Assembly (NCBI GenBank): GCA_965233665.1
Contig: CBDDTG010000033.1
Location: 13,374-77,373, forward strand
From: Bacterioplanes sp965233665
Lineage (GTDB): Bacteria; Pseudomonadota; Gammaproteobacteria; Pseudomonadales; Oceanobacteraceae
Length of the DNA: 64,000 nucleotides
Direction of reading: 5' to 3'
Shown: positions 1 to 8,932 of the stretch, one piece after another
Position numbering within the stretch: the stretch's first letter is position 1
Layout: each line of letters starts with the position of its first letter
Program-made: the position numbers and the translations under genes
The notes under the pieces: generated by a model
Told to the model about the DNA's origin: nothing
Databases searched by the model: none
Seen by the model: the letters and a program-made list of their open reading frames with translations, nothing else

Positions 1-137
1 AGCGCTTTAACACCGCCAATGCCAGCGTTAACCAGGCCCCCCACGGCTGCCAGCAACAAAAACAGTGTGCCCAATAAATAGCAAGTGGCAATCCACCAAA
101 CTGAGTTGCGCTTATAAACGACCTGAGGTTCTGACAT
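1..137 (-). CDS. Small membrane protein, C-terminus outside window
   Basis: An open frame starts at the ATG at 137-135 and runs off the left edge, so only about 45 residues are visible. It begins MSEPQVVYKRNSVWW and continues into one hydrophobic segment rich in Leu, Gly and Ala, which reads as a membrane helix. It lies downstream of the DUF805 gene on the same strand, and a terminator-like hairpin separates them. I do not recognise the family. It is annotated because the start, the frame and the membrane segment look genuine. Confidence 0.5.
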   Translation of the reverse strand, partial: MSEPQVVYKRNSVWWIATCYLLGTLFLLLAAVGGLVNAGIGGVKA

Positions 138-157
138 GACTCTTCCTTGATATAGAA

Positions 158-179
158 AAAGCGGCCGATTGGCCGCTTT
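158..179 (-). terminator. Intrinsic terminator after DUF805 gene
   Basis: Perfect inverted repeat AAAGCGGCC / GGCCGCTTT around a GATT loop. Read on the minus strand the stem runs into a T tract (TTTTT), so it should end transcription of the DUF805 gene before the partial gene at the window edge. Confidence 0.8.
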
Positions 180-212
180 CAGAAACTGCTCTGCGTTAGT
201 GCAAAACGGTTA

Positions 213-563
213 TTAAGCCGCTGCCAGCTTAGGTGACTCACCAAAGCGGTTGCCTTCATCGCGGCTATCTTGCACCAGGAAGACCAGCAGAATAATACCA
301 ATAAGAGGAACAAAAGAAATCAGGATCCACCAACCACTGCGGTTGGTATCATGCAAGCGACGCACTGCCGCTGAAATCGATGGGATAACCATTGCCAACA
401 TGTAAACTGAAATGATGATTCCTTGAGTGCCCAGCACTCCATCCAATGCACCAGCGACTGCACCGAATACCATATAAAAGAGGAAAAACATCCAGTATTC
501 TTTGCGGCGAGCGCGACCAGAAAAGTTAAAGTAGTTTTTTAACGCTTTGATATACCAGCTCAT
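213..563 (-). CDS. DUF805 family inner-membrane protein
   Basis: A 116-residue protein with the DUF805 layout: an N-terminal NYFNFSGRARRKEYW segment, hydrophobic helices, the RRLHDTNRSGWW signature, another helix, and a short polar tail (QDSRDEGNRFGESP). E. coli YhaH/YhaI belong to this family, whose function is unknown. The start chosen is the ATG of MSWYIKAL. A longer in-frame extension to 629 is possible, but its N-terminus (MTLAQGRMPG...) does not resemble the family. It appears monocistronic, with a terminator just downstream. Confidence 0.85.
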   Translation of the reverse strand: MSWYIKALKNYFNFSGRARRKEYWMFFLFYMVFGAVAGALDGVLGTQGIIISVYMLAMVIPSISAAVRRLHDTNRSGWWILISFVPLIGIILLVFLVQDSRDEGNRFGESPKLAAA

Positions 564-784
564 GGTATGTCTCCATTGTGTTGTGGGCCAAAAAATGGCG
601 CCAGGCATGCGTCCCTGCGCCAAGGTCAAGAAAAGTAAGCCTTTATCACGCCAAGTTCAAGCACCTTGGCGCAAAAAATCAATAGCCTGATGACTGCATC
701 ACAGTCACACTGTTAACGTCGTTGTAGGCCGACGTGACGCATTTAACGGAGCCCATCGCAATAACGGCCATTAGGCCCGCAAAA

Positions 785-2020
785 CTAGTAGCTGTAGCTG
801 GCGCCCAGCATCAGCCACCAAGCGTTGAAGTCGTTGCTTTGCTGATACACGGCCAGACTGCTGTCTATCTGCCAGTGCTGCACCGGGCGCCACTGGGCCC
901 CCAGCTGCGCGTGCCAAGCATGGTAATCTCCCAAGCGCTGGTCACTGCTGCCGTATTGACTGGCGTTAAAGACTTTATCGTCGCTGTCCGCATCGCGGTA
1001 GAAAAACGCAGCTTGCTGTTGATACAGGCGCGCCACGGGCAGCAAAGTGAGTTGCTCACTGATAGGTATATCCAATGCCCAGTTCAGGGTATGACTGGCA
1101 ATGCCCCAATCATCATCAAAATAACGGTAGTTCAGCTGGCTGGTAATACCGCTCTGCCACTGCCACACGTGTAAGGCCCCGATGCCACCGCCGGTGCGGC
1201 TATCTGGGCGCTGTTCCGCCGCCAGCAGCCACTCACTGCGCTCTATTCTTTGGTTATTGTCCAGATCAATGCCACGTACGATGGTTTGATAGTGGTTGCT
1301 TAAATAGCCGATGTCATGATTTATATAGGCCGACAGTGACACATGGGCTTTGTCTGACAGCACCTGATTCACGCCCAGCTCCGCATCCCACATCAGGTTA
1401 TTATCGATGTACTGGTCAGCGTAGCCATCACTGAACACATACGACTCGTTATAAATCACCGACACGCCGGCGCTATAAGAGCGATTTTTACGCCGATCCG
1501 CCCACCATAAGCGCGATGCACTGGCACTGGAGCTGGTGTAGTCTTCTTCTTTGGAATAACTGGCGCCTAGGGTGGTTTCATTGCGCTGCTCATCCCGCAT
1601 CAGCAGTGACACGTTGATCGAACGGCGAATGTCTTCCAGCTCGACGTTGCGCTTTTTATAATCACCGTTAGGGTCATAAGCCAAAATCAGTTTATCCGTC
1701 TGCTTATCTGCTGCAGCCACTTTTTGCTGGCGCGCCTCGGCGTCCTGCTGAGTCAGTACCGGCGTATTCGATTGCAACGTCGGCGATGCGCCAGAAATAG
1801 CATCGTAACCCACGTCCATTTTTAAGTCGTAATCGACTCCAAACGAATGCTTTACACTGGCGACATGATCCTCAACCGTGACTCTGTCATCGCCCTCGGC
1901 GTAATACAAAGCATGGTACGACCACTCGCCAGCCCCCACCCACACACTGTGCAGCAGCAGTAGCAGCACCAATAACAACGCCAGGCCACGCGTCAGGCCA
2001 CGAGACAGATCACGCAACAT
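785..2020 (-). CDS. DUF3570 outer-membrane beta-barrel-like protein
   Basis: A 411-residue protein with an N-terminal signal or anchor (basic MLRDLSRGLTRG, then a run of Leu). The body has many alternating aromatic/polar strands and ends in WWLMLGASYSY, a C-terminal aromatic typical of outer-membrane beta-barrels. The pattern fits DUF3570, a family found beside DUF4266 and thioredoxin-like genes, as here. The start at 2020 is preferred because the longer frame (to 2080) overlaps the DUF4266 gene and its added residues merely read through that gene's Cys-rich tail. An Asp-rich segment (DLDNNQRIERSEW) could bind calcium. Its molecular role is unknown. Confidence 0.75.
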   Translation of the reverse strand: MLRDLSRGLTRGLALLLVLLLLLHSVWVGAGEWSYHALYYAEGDDRVTVEDHVASVKHSFGVDYDLKMDVGYDAISGASPTLQSNTPVLTQQDAEARQQKVAAADKQTDKLILAYDPNGDYKKRNVELEDIRRSINVSLLMRDEQRNETTLGASYSKEEDYTSSSASASRLWWADRRKNRSYSAGVSVIYNESYVFSDGYADQYIDNNLMWDAELGVNQVLSDKAHVSLSAYINHDIGYLSNHYQTIVRGIDLDNNQRIERSEWLLAAEQRPDSRTGGGIGALHVWQWQSGITSQLNYRYFDDDWGIASHTLNWALDIPISEQLTLLPVARLYQQQAAFFYRDADSDDKVFNASQYGSSDQRLGDYHAWHAQLGAQWRPVQHWQIDSSLAVYQQSNDFNAWWLMLGASYSY

Positions 2021-2039
2021 CAGGCGGCCAAAGCAGGTA

Positions 2040-2408
2040 TTAATTGCAACCACAACCACCTCCACCAATGCCCGTGCCACCGCGGGTATTTTCTTTTGAT
2101 GAAAATACCTTTTGATTAAACTTGGCCACGCTGGGCAAGCGCCCAGCCGGTTTCATGGCAGGTTGTGCCAACACCGCTTTTTGCCAGGGTTTTACAGGCT
2201 CTATACCCAACAATGGCTCGATTGCGGCCAACTCCGACGGCGCAGGCAAGGGTTTTATTTCCTCTAGTTTGGCAACCGGTTTAAGTGGCTGAGCCTGCAC
2301 GCTCTTTGCTGGCGATGATGTCTGCACGGGAGGTGTATAAAACACTTTTACCTCCGCTACACTCACACAGCTGAACACGCCCAACATAAAGGCCCACGCG
2401 GTTTTCAC
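2040..2408 (-). CDS. DUF4266 small exported protein with GGGGCGCN tail
   Basis: A 122-residue protein. It has a signal peptide (MKTAWAFMLGVFSCVSVAE), a Pro/Lys/Ala-rich low-complexity middle, and a C-terminal DUF4266 module: VKPWQKAVLAQPAM, then FSSKENTRGGTGIGGGGCGCN. The end motif GGGGCGCN is the family hallmark. The gene overlaps the upstream thioredoxin-like gene by 4 bp (ATGA) and precedes the DUF3570 gene, so the three look translationally coupled. The two terminal cysteines beside a thiol oxidoreductase gene suggest that the tail is a substrate for thiol chemistry or metal/cofactor attachment. That last step is inference. Confidence 0.85.
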   Translation of the reverse strand: MKTAWAFMLGVFSCVSVAEVKVFYTPPVQTSSPAKSVQAQPLKPVAKLEEIKPLPAPSELAAIEPLLGIEPVKPWQKAVLAQPAMKPAGRLPSVAKFNQKVFSSKENTRGGTGIGGGGCGCN

Positions 2409-2875
2409 AGCGCTACTCCCAATTGCTGCACATCGGCACGAATCACGTCATTAATGTGCGGCAAAGCCCCCAAGCGGCGACCTTTGACTTCGCCATTAAC
2501 GACGTAATACAAAGCCGGCATGCCCATGGGCGCAAAAGCACCAATCACCCGCCCGCTTGGGTCATTCACAATCGGGAACTCCAAGCCAAGGGAGGCCTGA
2601 AAATCTTTCGCCACTTGAGTATCTTCATCGACATCTACGCCCACAAACTGCACTTGCTTATTGTTTTTCAGTTCATTAAACAAGGTATTAATCTCAGGCA
2701 ATTCAATTCGACAAGACACACACCACTGGGCAAAAAAGTCGACCACATACACCACATCCGGTTGGTTAAAAAGCTCTGCTTGCATTTTTGCTGGTACACG
2801 CTCGCCCACCTCCAGCGCAGCGGCTGGCAGACTGAAGGCAAGGTTAAATAGCAAAGCTGTGATCCAATATTTCAT
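2405..2875 (-). CDS. TlpA/ResA-like periplasmic thioredoxin
   Basis: A 156-residue protein with a cleavable signal peptide (about residues 1-20) and one thioredoxin fold. The active site is WCVSC (Cys52, Cys55), and the cis-proline loop GMPALYY has Pro120. The family transfers thiols in the periplasm, usually to reduce or protect cysteines of exported proteins. It sits 9 bp after tadG and overlaps the DUF4266 gene, whose product ends in a Cys-X-Cys motif, so that protein is the obvious candidate partner. Alternatives are a role in cytochrome maturation or in disulfides of pilus components. Confidence 0.85.
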   Translation of the reverse strand: MKYWITALLFNLAFSLPAAALEVGERVPAKMQAELFNQPDVVYVVDFFAQWCVSCRIELPEINTLFNELKNNKQVQFVGVDVDEDTQVAKDFQASLGLEFPIVNDPSGRVIGAFAPMGMPALYYVVNGEVKGRRLGALPHINDVIRADVQQLGVAL

Positions 2876-2884
2876 AGGGACTCC

Positions 2885-4099
2885 TTATAAAAGATTTTGA
2901 TTAATTAACCGTATCCGGCGCTGGCCGGAGTCTGCTATCAGCTCGGTAAAAATTTGTGCCAAATCATCGGCATTGGCAGCACTGCGCATTTGCTCACCAA
3001 AGCACTGGCGAAAATAATGGTCGTCCGTCATGACGCTGCTATCGATATCAAAACCAACAAACCATAAGTTAATACCCGCTTCTCGTGCTCGATCGCACAA
3101 ACCGGCATCCACCAACGCCGACATCTCACTGGCTTGGGTATCGCTGCCATCGGTAAGTAACACCAGGGTTTTGGCGCTGTTTTCGCGGGGTAGGTTTTCC
3201 AGCGTCCAGCGCCCCTGCCAATTGGGCAGCAAAGTGCGTATGCCCCAAATCATGCCGGTCGCACTGCGCGTGCTGCTGCCATCCGCATCGGGCAGCTGGC
3301 GGATTTTTTGCTCAATCAACAAGCGATCTAACGTCGGCGGAAACAGCGGTGCAGAGGGGCAGTTAGGGCTTAAAAAATCCCCCCCGGTTTGTGGCGTCAC
3401 ACTCACATCCAACAGGCGGTCGTTATAAAAGGTTTGCGCCACCACACTGGCGGCATTGGTTACCGGGTCCTGTTCTGAAAAGGCATCAATGCACAGTGTT
3501 TGCCCGTAGGAGCGCGGCAACCACAAGGCACCATTCAGCGATACGCCCTCATGGTAAGGCACCATGCCCACGGCAGCGCTCGCCGGTAGCGTATCCAACA
3601 AATCCAATACTGTGCTTTGCAGCTGCGCCAAACTGCTACCCACCCCACCGCCAGCAAGCGAGCTTCCCATCGAGCTGGACACATCCACCACCAGCGACAA
3701 ATCCATATTGCCACCTTGATGCTGATACTCAGCTTGGGCGCGATAAGAAATGGTAAAAGGCTGCCAACGGCGAATTAAATCGTCGATAAAAAAGGCATCA
3801 ATCTCGCTGCTCGCCTGCACTTGCACATAATTTTCTGCCAGCTGATGTTGCAACTGCGGCAGCGGGCCATCGGGAAAATAATAATTCGCTAATACTTGCA
3901 GCGTGGCATCGGCCTGCGTCAACTGACCATCGCGCTGCACGCGCTGCGCTAACACTAAGCTTGCTTGGCGCGCCAGCTCGGATAATTTCTGCCGTTGCTG
4001 CAACCATTGGCTAACGTCTGCGGCACCTAAGCCCAAAGTGCACACCAGCGCCGTGCATAAGCAAAACATAATGGCGGCCTGTCCACGTTGCTGCTTCAT
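2885..4099 (-). CDS. tadG: TadG-like pilus-assembly protein with vWA domain
   Basis: A 404-residue protein. The N-terminus MKQQRGQAAIMFCL has the basic leader, Gly and hydrophobic stretch of TadE/F/G pseudopilin-like proteins. From about residue 133 there is a von Willebrand A domain with the MIDAS motif DVSSSMGSS (Asp139, Ser141, Ser143), a later VLLTDGSDT segment, and a C-terminal NADDLAQIF helix. TadG anchors the Flp pilus machine in the envelope. It overlaps tadF by 4 bp and is the last obvious tad gene. Confidence 0.85.
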   Translation of the reverse strand: MKQQRGQAAIMFCLCTALVCTLGLGAADVSQWLQQRQKLSELARQASLVLAQRVQRDGQLTQADATLQVLANYYFPDGPLPQLQHQLAENYVQVQASSEIDAFFIDDLIRRWQPFTISYRAQAEYQHQGGNMDLSLVVDVSSSMGSSLAGGGVGSSLAQLQSTVLDLLDTLPASAAVGMVPYHEGVSLNGALWLPRSYGQTLCIDAFSEQDPVTNAASVVAQTFYNDRLLDVSVTPQTGGDFLSPNCPSAPLFPPTLDRLLIEQKIRQLPDADGSSTRSATGMIWGIRTLLPNWQGRWTLENLPRENSAKTLVLLTDGSDTQASEMSALVDAGLCDRAREAGINLWFVGFDIDSSVMTDDHYFRQCFGEQMRSAANADDLAQIFTELIADSGQRRIRLINQNLL

Positions 4100-4575
4100 C
4101 GCGCCACCGTTAGGCTGTTAGCACGCAATACCGGCACATCGCGTTGGGGTAAAAAGCGCGCTACTAAATAGCCAGGAATCGGGACACACAGACTGACCGA
4201 CCAGAAAACACTTTGGCCATCATCGGCTGCGCTCAGCTGTGCCAATTGTTGCAACTGCGCGCCCTGGCGCAGGGCTGAGCAATCGTCACTGTGCCACTGC
4301 TGCTGCTCATCGCCGCGGCGCCTCTCCACACTGAACGCTGGCGCGCTGTCGCCGGGCCATTGCTGCGCCAACCAATCCCGCCAAACATCTGGCGCAGCCT
4401 GACGGCTGGCCTCATCGGCGGACGCCAGCAAGGTGACCCAATCGTGGCTGAGTTGCTGTAGTCGTTGTTGCTGTTGCAGCCACAGTGATAAATCCGCCAT
4501 TAGCCACCACAGCAGCAGGGCAAAGGGCAATAATATCGCCAGCTCTATTTCCGCCACACCGCGCTGGCTTTTCAT
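4096..4575 (-). CDS. tadF: TadF/TadE-like pseudopilin
   Basis: A 159-residue protein starting MKSQRGVAEIELAILLP. This is a prepilin-type leader with cleavage expected after the Gly and a Glu-containing hydrophobic helix. The start at 4575 is supported by a strong GGAGGGG about 6 bp upstream, while a longer frame to 4590 lacks such support. The rest is Gln- and Trp-rich, without another known domain. Such minor pseudopilins are needed for Flp pilus biogenesis. Both ends overlap neighbours, indicating tight coupling. Confidence 0.8.
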   Translation of the reverse strand: MKSQRGVAEIELAILLPFALLLWWLMADLSLWLQQQQRLQQLSHDWVTLLASADEASRQAAPDVWRDWLAQQWPGDSAPAFSVERRRGDEQQQWHSDDCSALRQGAQLQQLAQLSAADDGQSVFWSVSLCVPIPGYLVARFLPQRDVPVLRANSLTVAR

Positions 4576-5003
4576 GGTCGCCCCTCCCACACCACATGAC
4601 GGCTTAAGGTCAGAGAAAGAGTGCGACGAATCAGCAACGGAATTTGAAATTGCCAGTTCAGTTCAAAGCGATGCACAGCTTGCTCAGCGTTAGTGTTATC
4701 GGCTTGCCAAGGCAAAGCCTGGCCATTGCGCTGAACATCAATGCGCTCCAGCGTGACTGCACCTAACAGCGGCATTTGCTCAGCCCAAGTTTGCCAACGA
4801 CGCTCAAGCTCTGCTTCGCTGACCACTGCCGTGGCCACCTGCGCCATGCGTGCACTGTCCGCCACACCCTCAATCAGCAAGCTGCGAATCATTAAAACCC
4901 GCCCCACTTCCAAACTGATGGTCAACACCAGCAGCATGAGCGGCAATAACAGCATCAGTCCGACGGCCCCACTGCCGCGCTGCGATCTATACCCACACAT
5001 CAT
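4572..5003 (-). CDS. tadE: TadE-like pseudopilin
   Basis: A 143-residue TadE-family protein. A short basic leader (YRSQRG) precedes one long hydrophobic helix and a soluble domain of about 90 residues. The segment after the presumed cleavage Gly is SGAVGLMLLL, so the Glu normally at +5 of prepilin-type helices is absent. It may be processed differently or act as a plain membrane anchor. It overlaps tadF by 4 bp and tadD by 4 bp. Confidence 0.75.
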   Translation of the reverse strand: MMCGYRSQRGSGAVGLMLLLPLMLLVLTISLEVGRVLMIRSLLIEGVADSARMAQVATAVVSEAELERRWQTWAEQMPLLGAVTLERIDVQRNGQALPWQADNTNAEQAVHRFELNWQFQIPLLIRRTLSLTLSRHVVWEGRP

Positions 5004-5806
5004 GGCTGTTGCCCAGTTTGAAGCTGGCGAAAGTAGTTCAACTGGGTTTGCAGCGCTGCTTCACTGACGCCGGCATCAGCTAACCATTGCCGCGCTTGTT
5101 GCTCCTGACCAGCAAACACCAGTGCCAATGCCGTCAGCTCGGCGACTGGCCGCGGGCACTGTTTGGGCACACTGCACAAGCGCTGCAGGCGCACGATGGC
5201 CAAGCGAGGTTGTTGCTGCAACAACGCCAGTAGCGCCAGGTTATAGCTGTGTTGCCAGGCTTGGGGTTGCCAGCGCTGCAACTGGTTAAACAAAGTTTGA
5301 GCTTGCTCCAGCCGGCCTTGCTGCAGCGCTAACCGTGCCTGCATGGCGGCGCAGTGCGACCAGCGCTCATCCAAGCTAATGTCGCTCAATGCCTGCGCTG
5401 CTGCTTGCCACTGGTGTTGATCCATCAATTGCGCCGCCGAGGCACAGCGCTGGCCATGTGTTGGCCAAGGCTGCTGTTGCAACAAGGCCTCTGCTTGCTG
5501 CACCTCGCCATGACGCCGATACAACCAATAAAGCGCTTGGCGACTGCCAGCATCGCCGTGGGCCGCCAGAGATTGACGATAAAGGCCAATGGCCAAGCCG
5601 GCGTTGCCCTGCTGCTCGGCCCGCTGAGCCAAGCGGAACAAGCGCTGTTCATCCGTCAAAGACGAAGTGGAAGCTGAGTTTGACGCCGAGCTTGAAGCCA
5701 GGCCAGAAGGTGAGCTGGAAGGCACAACTGCGCAGCCCGTCAGCAAGCCCAGACCGAGCAGTGCCACTAATCTTGTCCATGATCTTGCCCAAAACGCCGC
5801 CTTCAT
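5000..5806 (-). CDS. tadD: TadD-like TPR lipoprotein
   Basis: A 268-residue protein with a lipoprotein signal peptide (lipobox LLTGC near residue 25) followed by a Ser-rich linker. Helical repeats rich in Gln, Ala and Leu fit tetratricopeptide repeats (for example LAQRAEQQGNAGLAIGLYRQ). In Tad systems TadD is an outer-membrane pilotin-like lipoprotein that helps secretin assembly. The very high Gln content is shared with other proteins of this locus. It overlaps both neighbours by 4 bp. Confidence 0.8.
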   Translation of the reverse strand: MKAAFWARSWTRLVALLGLGLLTGCAVVPSSSPSGLASSSASNSASTSSLTDEQRLFRLAQRAEQQGNAGLAIGLYRQSLAAHGDAGSRQALYWLYRRHGEVQQAEALLQQQPWPTHGQRCASAAQLMDQHQWQAAAQALSDISLDERWSHCAAMQARLALQQGRLEQAQTLFNQLQRWQPQAWQHSYNLALLALLQQQPRLAIVRLQRLCSVPKQCPRPVAELTALALVFAGQEQQARQWLADAGVSEAALQTQLNYFRQLQTGQQP

Positions 5807-6630
5807 GCACCGCCTCCCAGCTGGCGTAACAACATCACCAGCGCCGGACCGGCCAGTACCACCACCAACGGCAAAATAATGAACAACATTAAAGGCAGCG
5901 CCATTTGCCCGGGTACCCGTGCCATGCGCTCTTCCACTTCTAACAAATACAGGCTGCGACTGTGCTGACCCAACTCGCGCAAGCCGGCCGCCAGCGGCGT
6001 GCCATAATCATCGGCTTGGCTAATCAGCCAACTGAGCTGGCGAAAGTCCTCTAATGGAATGCGCTCCGCCAAGCGGGCAAAGGCTAAGCGCCGTGCACTC
6101 ATCACCCGCAAATCGTCATTTAAGCGCTGTAAGTGGCTGGCCAGGGCTGGTTGTAAAGCTTTGACTTCGCGCGCCAAGCGCGGCAAGGCCTGATCCAGCG
6201 TAAGGCCCGCCTCCAAACACAAAGCCAATAACTGCATCAGCTCTGGTAGTTGCGCGCGACTGTCGCGCAAGGTTTTTTGGGCGCGCTGGCGCAACACAAA
6301 ATCGGGCAACATCTGCACAACTACCAAAGCCACCAGCATCAGTGAATACTCACTTACTTGACTCGATTGTGGCCACAAAAGCCACGCTGCCAGTACCGCC
6401 AAGATCGCTTTGGCGCTCCAAAAGGCCGTGCCCAACCAAGGTTGAGTTAAAGCGGCGACTTGAGCATGGCGCTGCATCGCCGCTGGCAAAGGCAGCCACC
6501 AGGGCTTAACCGAGCGACTGGCATCTAGGGGCCTTAGGCGTCGCAGCCAGCGCTGACGCCAGCTTTGCTGGACAGCCGCCAGGGCCGACAAAGCCAGGCC
6601 CAACGCCAACAGGGTGGTCGCCAGAGTCAT
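5803..6630 (-). CDS. tadC: Tad platform protein TadC
   Basis: A 275-residue T2SS-F/GspF-like inner-membrane protein with one N-terminal helix, two mid helices, and two helices at the C-terminus. The F-domain core contains QLPELMQLLALCLEAGLTLD and, later, QADDYGTPLAAGLRELGQ, typical for TadC. With TadB it forms the cytoplasmic-membrane platform driven by the TadA ATPase. ATGA overlaps on both sides tie it to tadB and tadD. Confidence 0.9.
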   Translation of the reverse strand: MTLATTLLALGLALSALAAVQQSWRQRWLRRLRPLDASRSVKPWWLPLPAAMQRHAQVAALTQPWLGTAFWSAKAILAVLAAWLLWPQSSQVSEYSLMLVALVVVQMLPDFVLRQRAQKTLRDSRAQLPELMQLLALCLEAGLTLDQALPRLAREVKALQPALASHLQRLNDDLRVMSARRLAFARLAERIPLEDFRQLSWLISQADDYGTPLAAGLRELGQHSRSLYLLEVEERMARVPGQMALPLMLFIILPLVVVLAGPALVMLLRQLGGGA

Positions 6631-7526
6631 CCACCGGCCCTCATCAGCATCACACGAATCGAGGCCAAGCCGGCGACGATGCTGATCGCGGCATAGGCCA
6701 GCATCGACCGCCCTGTGTCGTCGTGCAGTAAAAACTGCACATGGCGCGGACTGAGCAAGAACAAGCCGATAAACATCAACAGCGGTATCGCCGCCACCAC
6801 ATTAGCGGCCATGCGCGGCTCACTGGTGAGGGTGTTGAGTTTTTGCTGACTTTGACGCTGTTGCTTAAGTTGCTGGCTCTGACTGGTCAGCACCTGACTT
6901 AAGCGCCCACCGGTTTCCATGTTGAGCGTCAGTGCCAGAGAAAAGAAACGGTAACTGCGCAGCGGTAAGCGCTCGCCCGCTTGCTCCAGTACCTGTTCAA
7001 CGGGATCGCCAATGCGTAAGCGTTGCAGCAACCAGGTGAACTCCTGCTGCAGCGGCGCCGCCAGCTCCTCGTTGATGTGCAATAACGCTTGCTGCAGCCC
7101 CAGGCCTGCGGCCGTAGCGCGGGCTAATTGCTCCAGTGCTTGCGGTAGTTGACGCTCACATTGCGCCAGCCAGCGACGCTGATAAACAGCGAACAGCCCC
7201 CAGCTCAGCAGCAGCGCCAATGGCGGCCATGCCCACATGAAGCCCAGTTGTTGGCGCCATAGCGACAGGCACAATACCCCTGCCAGCAACACCAGCTGCG
7301 CCAACCACCACGGACGTTGGCACTGCTGCCACACGGCCGGTGCAGGCAAGAGCCCCAGGCGTTGTAAGCGCTGGCGCCCATCACGGCGCGCCAATAACGT
7401 TACCTCTGCCTTTTGCTCAGTCTGCTGAAGGCTGGCCAAGCGCCGACGCCAAGGGCGGCGACGCCATTCCAATAGCGCCGCCAGCGACAACAACAAAAGC
7501 CCTAGAGCGAGCAACCAACTGCTCAT
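6627..7526 (-). CDS. tadB: Tad platform protein TadB
   Basis: A 299-residue T2SS-F-domain membrane protein. The start is the ATG of MSSWLLALG, which overlaps the cpaF stop by 4 bp. A longer frame to 7547 would run deep into cpaF. Features are N-terminal helices, the F domain with LPQALEQLARATAAGLGLQQ, the motif ALTLNMETGGRLSQVL, and two C-terminal helices. It partners with TadC as the platform of the Flp pilus motor. Confidence 0.9.
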   Translation of the reverse strand: MSSWLLALGLLLLSLAALLEWRRRPWRRRLASLQQTEQKAEVTLLARRDGRQRLQRLGLLPAPAVWQQCQRPWWLAQLVLLAGVLCLSLWRQQLGFMWAWPPLALLLSWGLFAVYQRRWLAQCERQLPQALEQLARATAAGLGLQQALLHINEELAAPLQQEFTWLLQRLRIGDPVEQVLEQAGERLPLRSYRFFSLALTLNMETGGRLSQVLTSQSQQLKQQRQSQQKLNTLTSEPRMAANVVAAIPLLMFIGLFLLSPRHVQFLLHDDTGRSMLAYAAISIVAGLASIRVMLMRAGG

Positions 7527-8932
7527 ACCGCCCCTCCGCCGGTACAACGCAATAACTCATCGGCCAGCCCCCAAGCCTGAGCCCGTTGCAGCAATTGCGG
7601 GCGCACGCCACTGGCTACAAACTGGCCACCGTCCAATTCATCCAGGGCTTCAAAGCGAAACAGCTCTTGCAGCTGAATGGTGTCGGCTTCCATGCCACAC
7701 ACCTCACTGATGCGGGTTACCCGGCGACGACCATCGCGGCCGCGGTTCACCTGCACCACCAAATCGAGTGCGCTGACCATTTGCCGGCGAATGGCCGCCA
7801 GCGGAATGTTGTTTTGCGTCATCAGCAGTAAGTTTTCTAGCCGCGTCAGCGCATCACTGGGGCTGTTGGCGTGCAGCGTCGACATAGAGCCATCGTGGCC
7901 GGTATTCATCGCCTGCATCATGTCGAAGGCTTCTAGTGAGCGAACTTCGCCCAACACAATGCGGTCTGGGCGCATGCGCAGCGCATTGATCAACAGCTCC
8001 TGCTGGCTAATGGCGGGCGTGCCCTCAGCGCTGGCCGGGCGCGTTTCCAGTCGCACCACATGGGGCTGTTGCAGTGCCAATTCAGCGGCGTCTTCGATGG
8101 TGACAATGCGTTCGCCGGCGTCGATGTTGAGCGACAAAGCGTTGAGCAACGAGGTTTTGCCGGCACCGGTACCGCCTGAAATTAAGATGTTGGCACGGCT
8201 GCGAGTGGCAATGCGCAGCAACGTGGCCATGTCGGCACTCATGGCGCCTAACTGCACCAAACGCGCTAAATCAAAGCCCTGGCGGTTAAATTTACGAATC
8301 GAAATGGTGGTGCCATCAAGGGCCAGCGGTGGGATGACAATATTGACCCGACTGCCATCCTCCAGGCGTGCATCCACCATGGGTTGGCTGTCATCAATGC
8401 GCCGCCCCACCGCCGCAGCAATGCGTCGCGCCACTTGGCGCACATGGGTTTCATCAAAGAAGGCCACCTCGGTTAACTGCAACTGGCCAAAGCGCTCGAC
8501 ATAGACCTGACCGGCGCCATTCACCAGCACATCGCTGACTTGCTCGTCGTCCAATAGCGGCTGCAGCGGGCCAAAACCGAGCATATCGTCGAGCAAAATG
8601 TCCGCCAGACGCTGCTGCTGCTGGCCACTAAGCGGCAGTTTTAGCTCCGTCGCCAACTGCGTGGATTCACTCAATAAATGCTGGCGCAACGCCGGTCGTG
8701 CTAGTTGCAGCGCCGCACTGGCATCTAAGCGCTCGAGCAGGGTTTCACGTACCTGCTTCATCGCCTGAGTGAGCGCCGCCGCAGGCTTGCTGGCTGAAGT
8801 AAGCGCTGGCTTCTCAGTTGGCGATGAAGCAGGCGCCGATACCACAGCTGCTGCTGTTGTCGCAGGCGTAGTTGTGGGCGCACTTGCGGGCGTAGTTGCA
8901 GGTGTTGCAGGCGCAGAACGACGACCGAACAT
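7523..8932 (-). CDS. tadA: Tad/Flp pilus ATPase TadA (CpaF)
   Basis: A 469-residue secretion ATPase of the CpaF/TadA family. Residues 1-55 are a low-complexity Ala/Thr/Pro/Ser tail. Then come an N-terminal domain and the motor with Walker A GGTGAGKT (253-260), an Asp box around IVTIEDAAEL, and a Walker B region RPDRIVLGEVR near 321-331. It powers Flp pilin polymerisation from the cytoplasm. The ATG overlaps the cpaE stop (TAATG). The disordered N-terminal tail is longer than I would expect for the family. Confidence 0.93.
   Translation of the reverse strand: MFGRRSAPATPATTPASAPTTTPATTAAAVVSAPASSPTEKPALTSASKPAAALTQAMKQVRETLLERLDASAALQLARPALRQHLLSESTQLATELKLPLSGQQQQRLADILLDDMLGFGPLQPLLDDEQVSDVLVNGAGQVYVERFGQLQLTEVAFFDETHVRQVARRIAAAVGRRIDDSQPMVDARLEDGSRVNIVIPPLALDGTTISIRKFNRQGFDLARLVQLGAMSADMATLLRIATRSRANILISGGTGAGKTSLLNALSLNIDAGERIVTIEDAAELALQQPHVVRLETRPASAEGTPAISQQELLINALRMRPDRIVLGEVRSLEAFDMMQAMNTGHDGSMSTLHANSPSDALTRLENLLLMTQNNIPLAAIRRQMVSALDLVVQVNRGRDGRRRVTRISEVCGMEADTIQLQELFRFEALDELDGGQFVASGVRPQLLQRAQAWGLADELLRCTGGGAV

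Noticed and set aside
641..672. Hairpin CGCCAAG/CTTGGCG between the DUF805 and DUF3570 genes
   Set aside because: Its T tract lies on the wrong side for either flanking gene, so I do not call it a terminator.
734..1174. A 146-codon plus-strand open frame opposite the DUF3570 gene
   Set aside because: Antisense to a gene with clear family features, with no recognisable domain or ribosome site.
7677..8504. A 275-codon plus-strand open frame opposite tadA
   Set aside because: It lies wholly antisense to the conserved ATPase motor. Its text is Ser/Arg-rich without domains, and there is no ribosome site. It is a composition shadow of a GC-rich coding strand.
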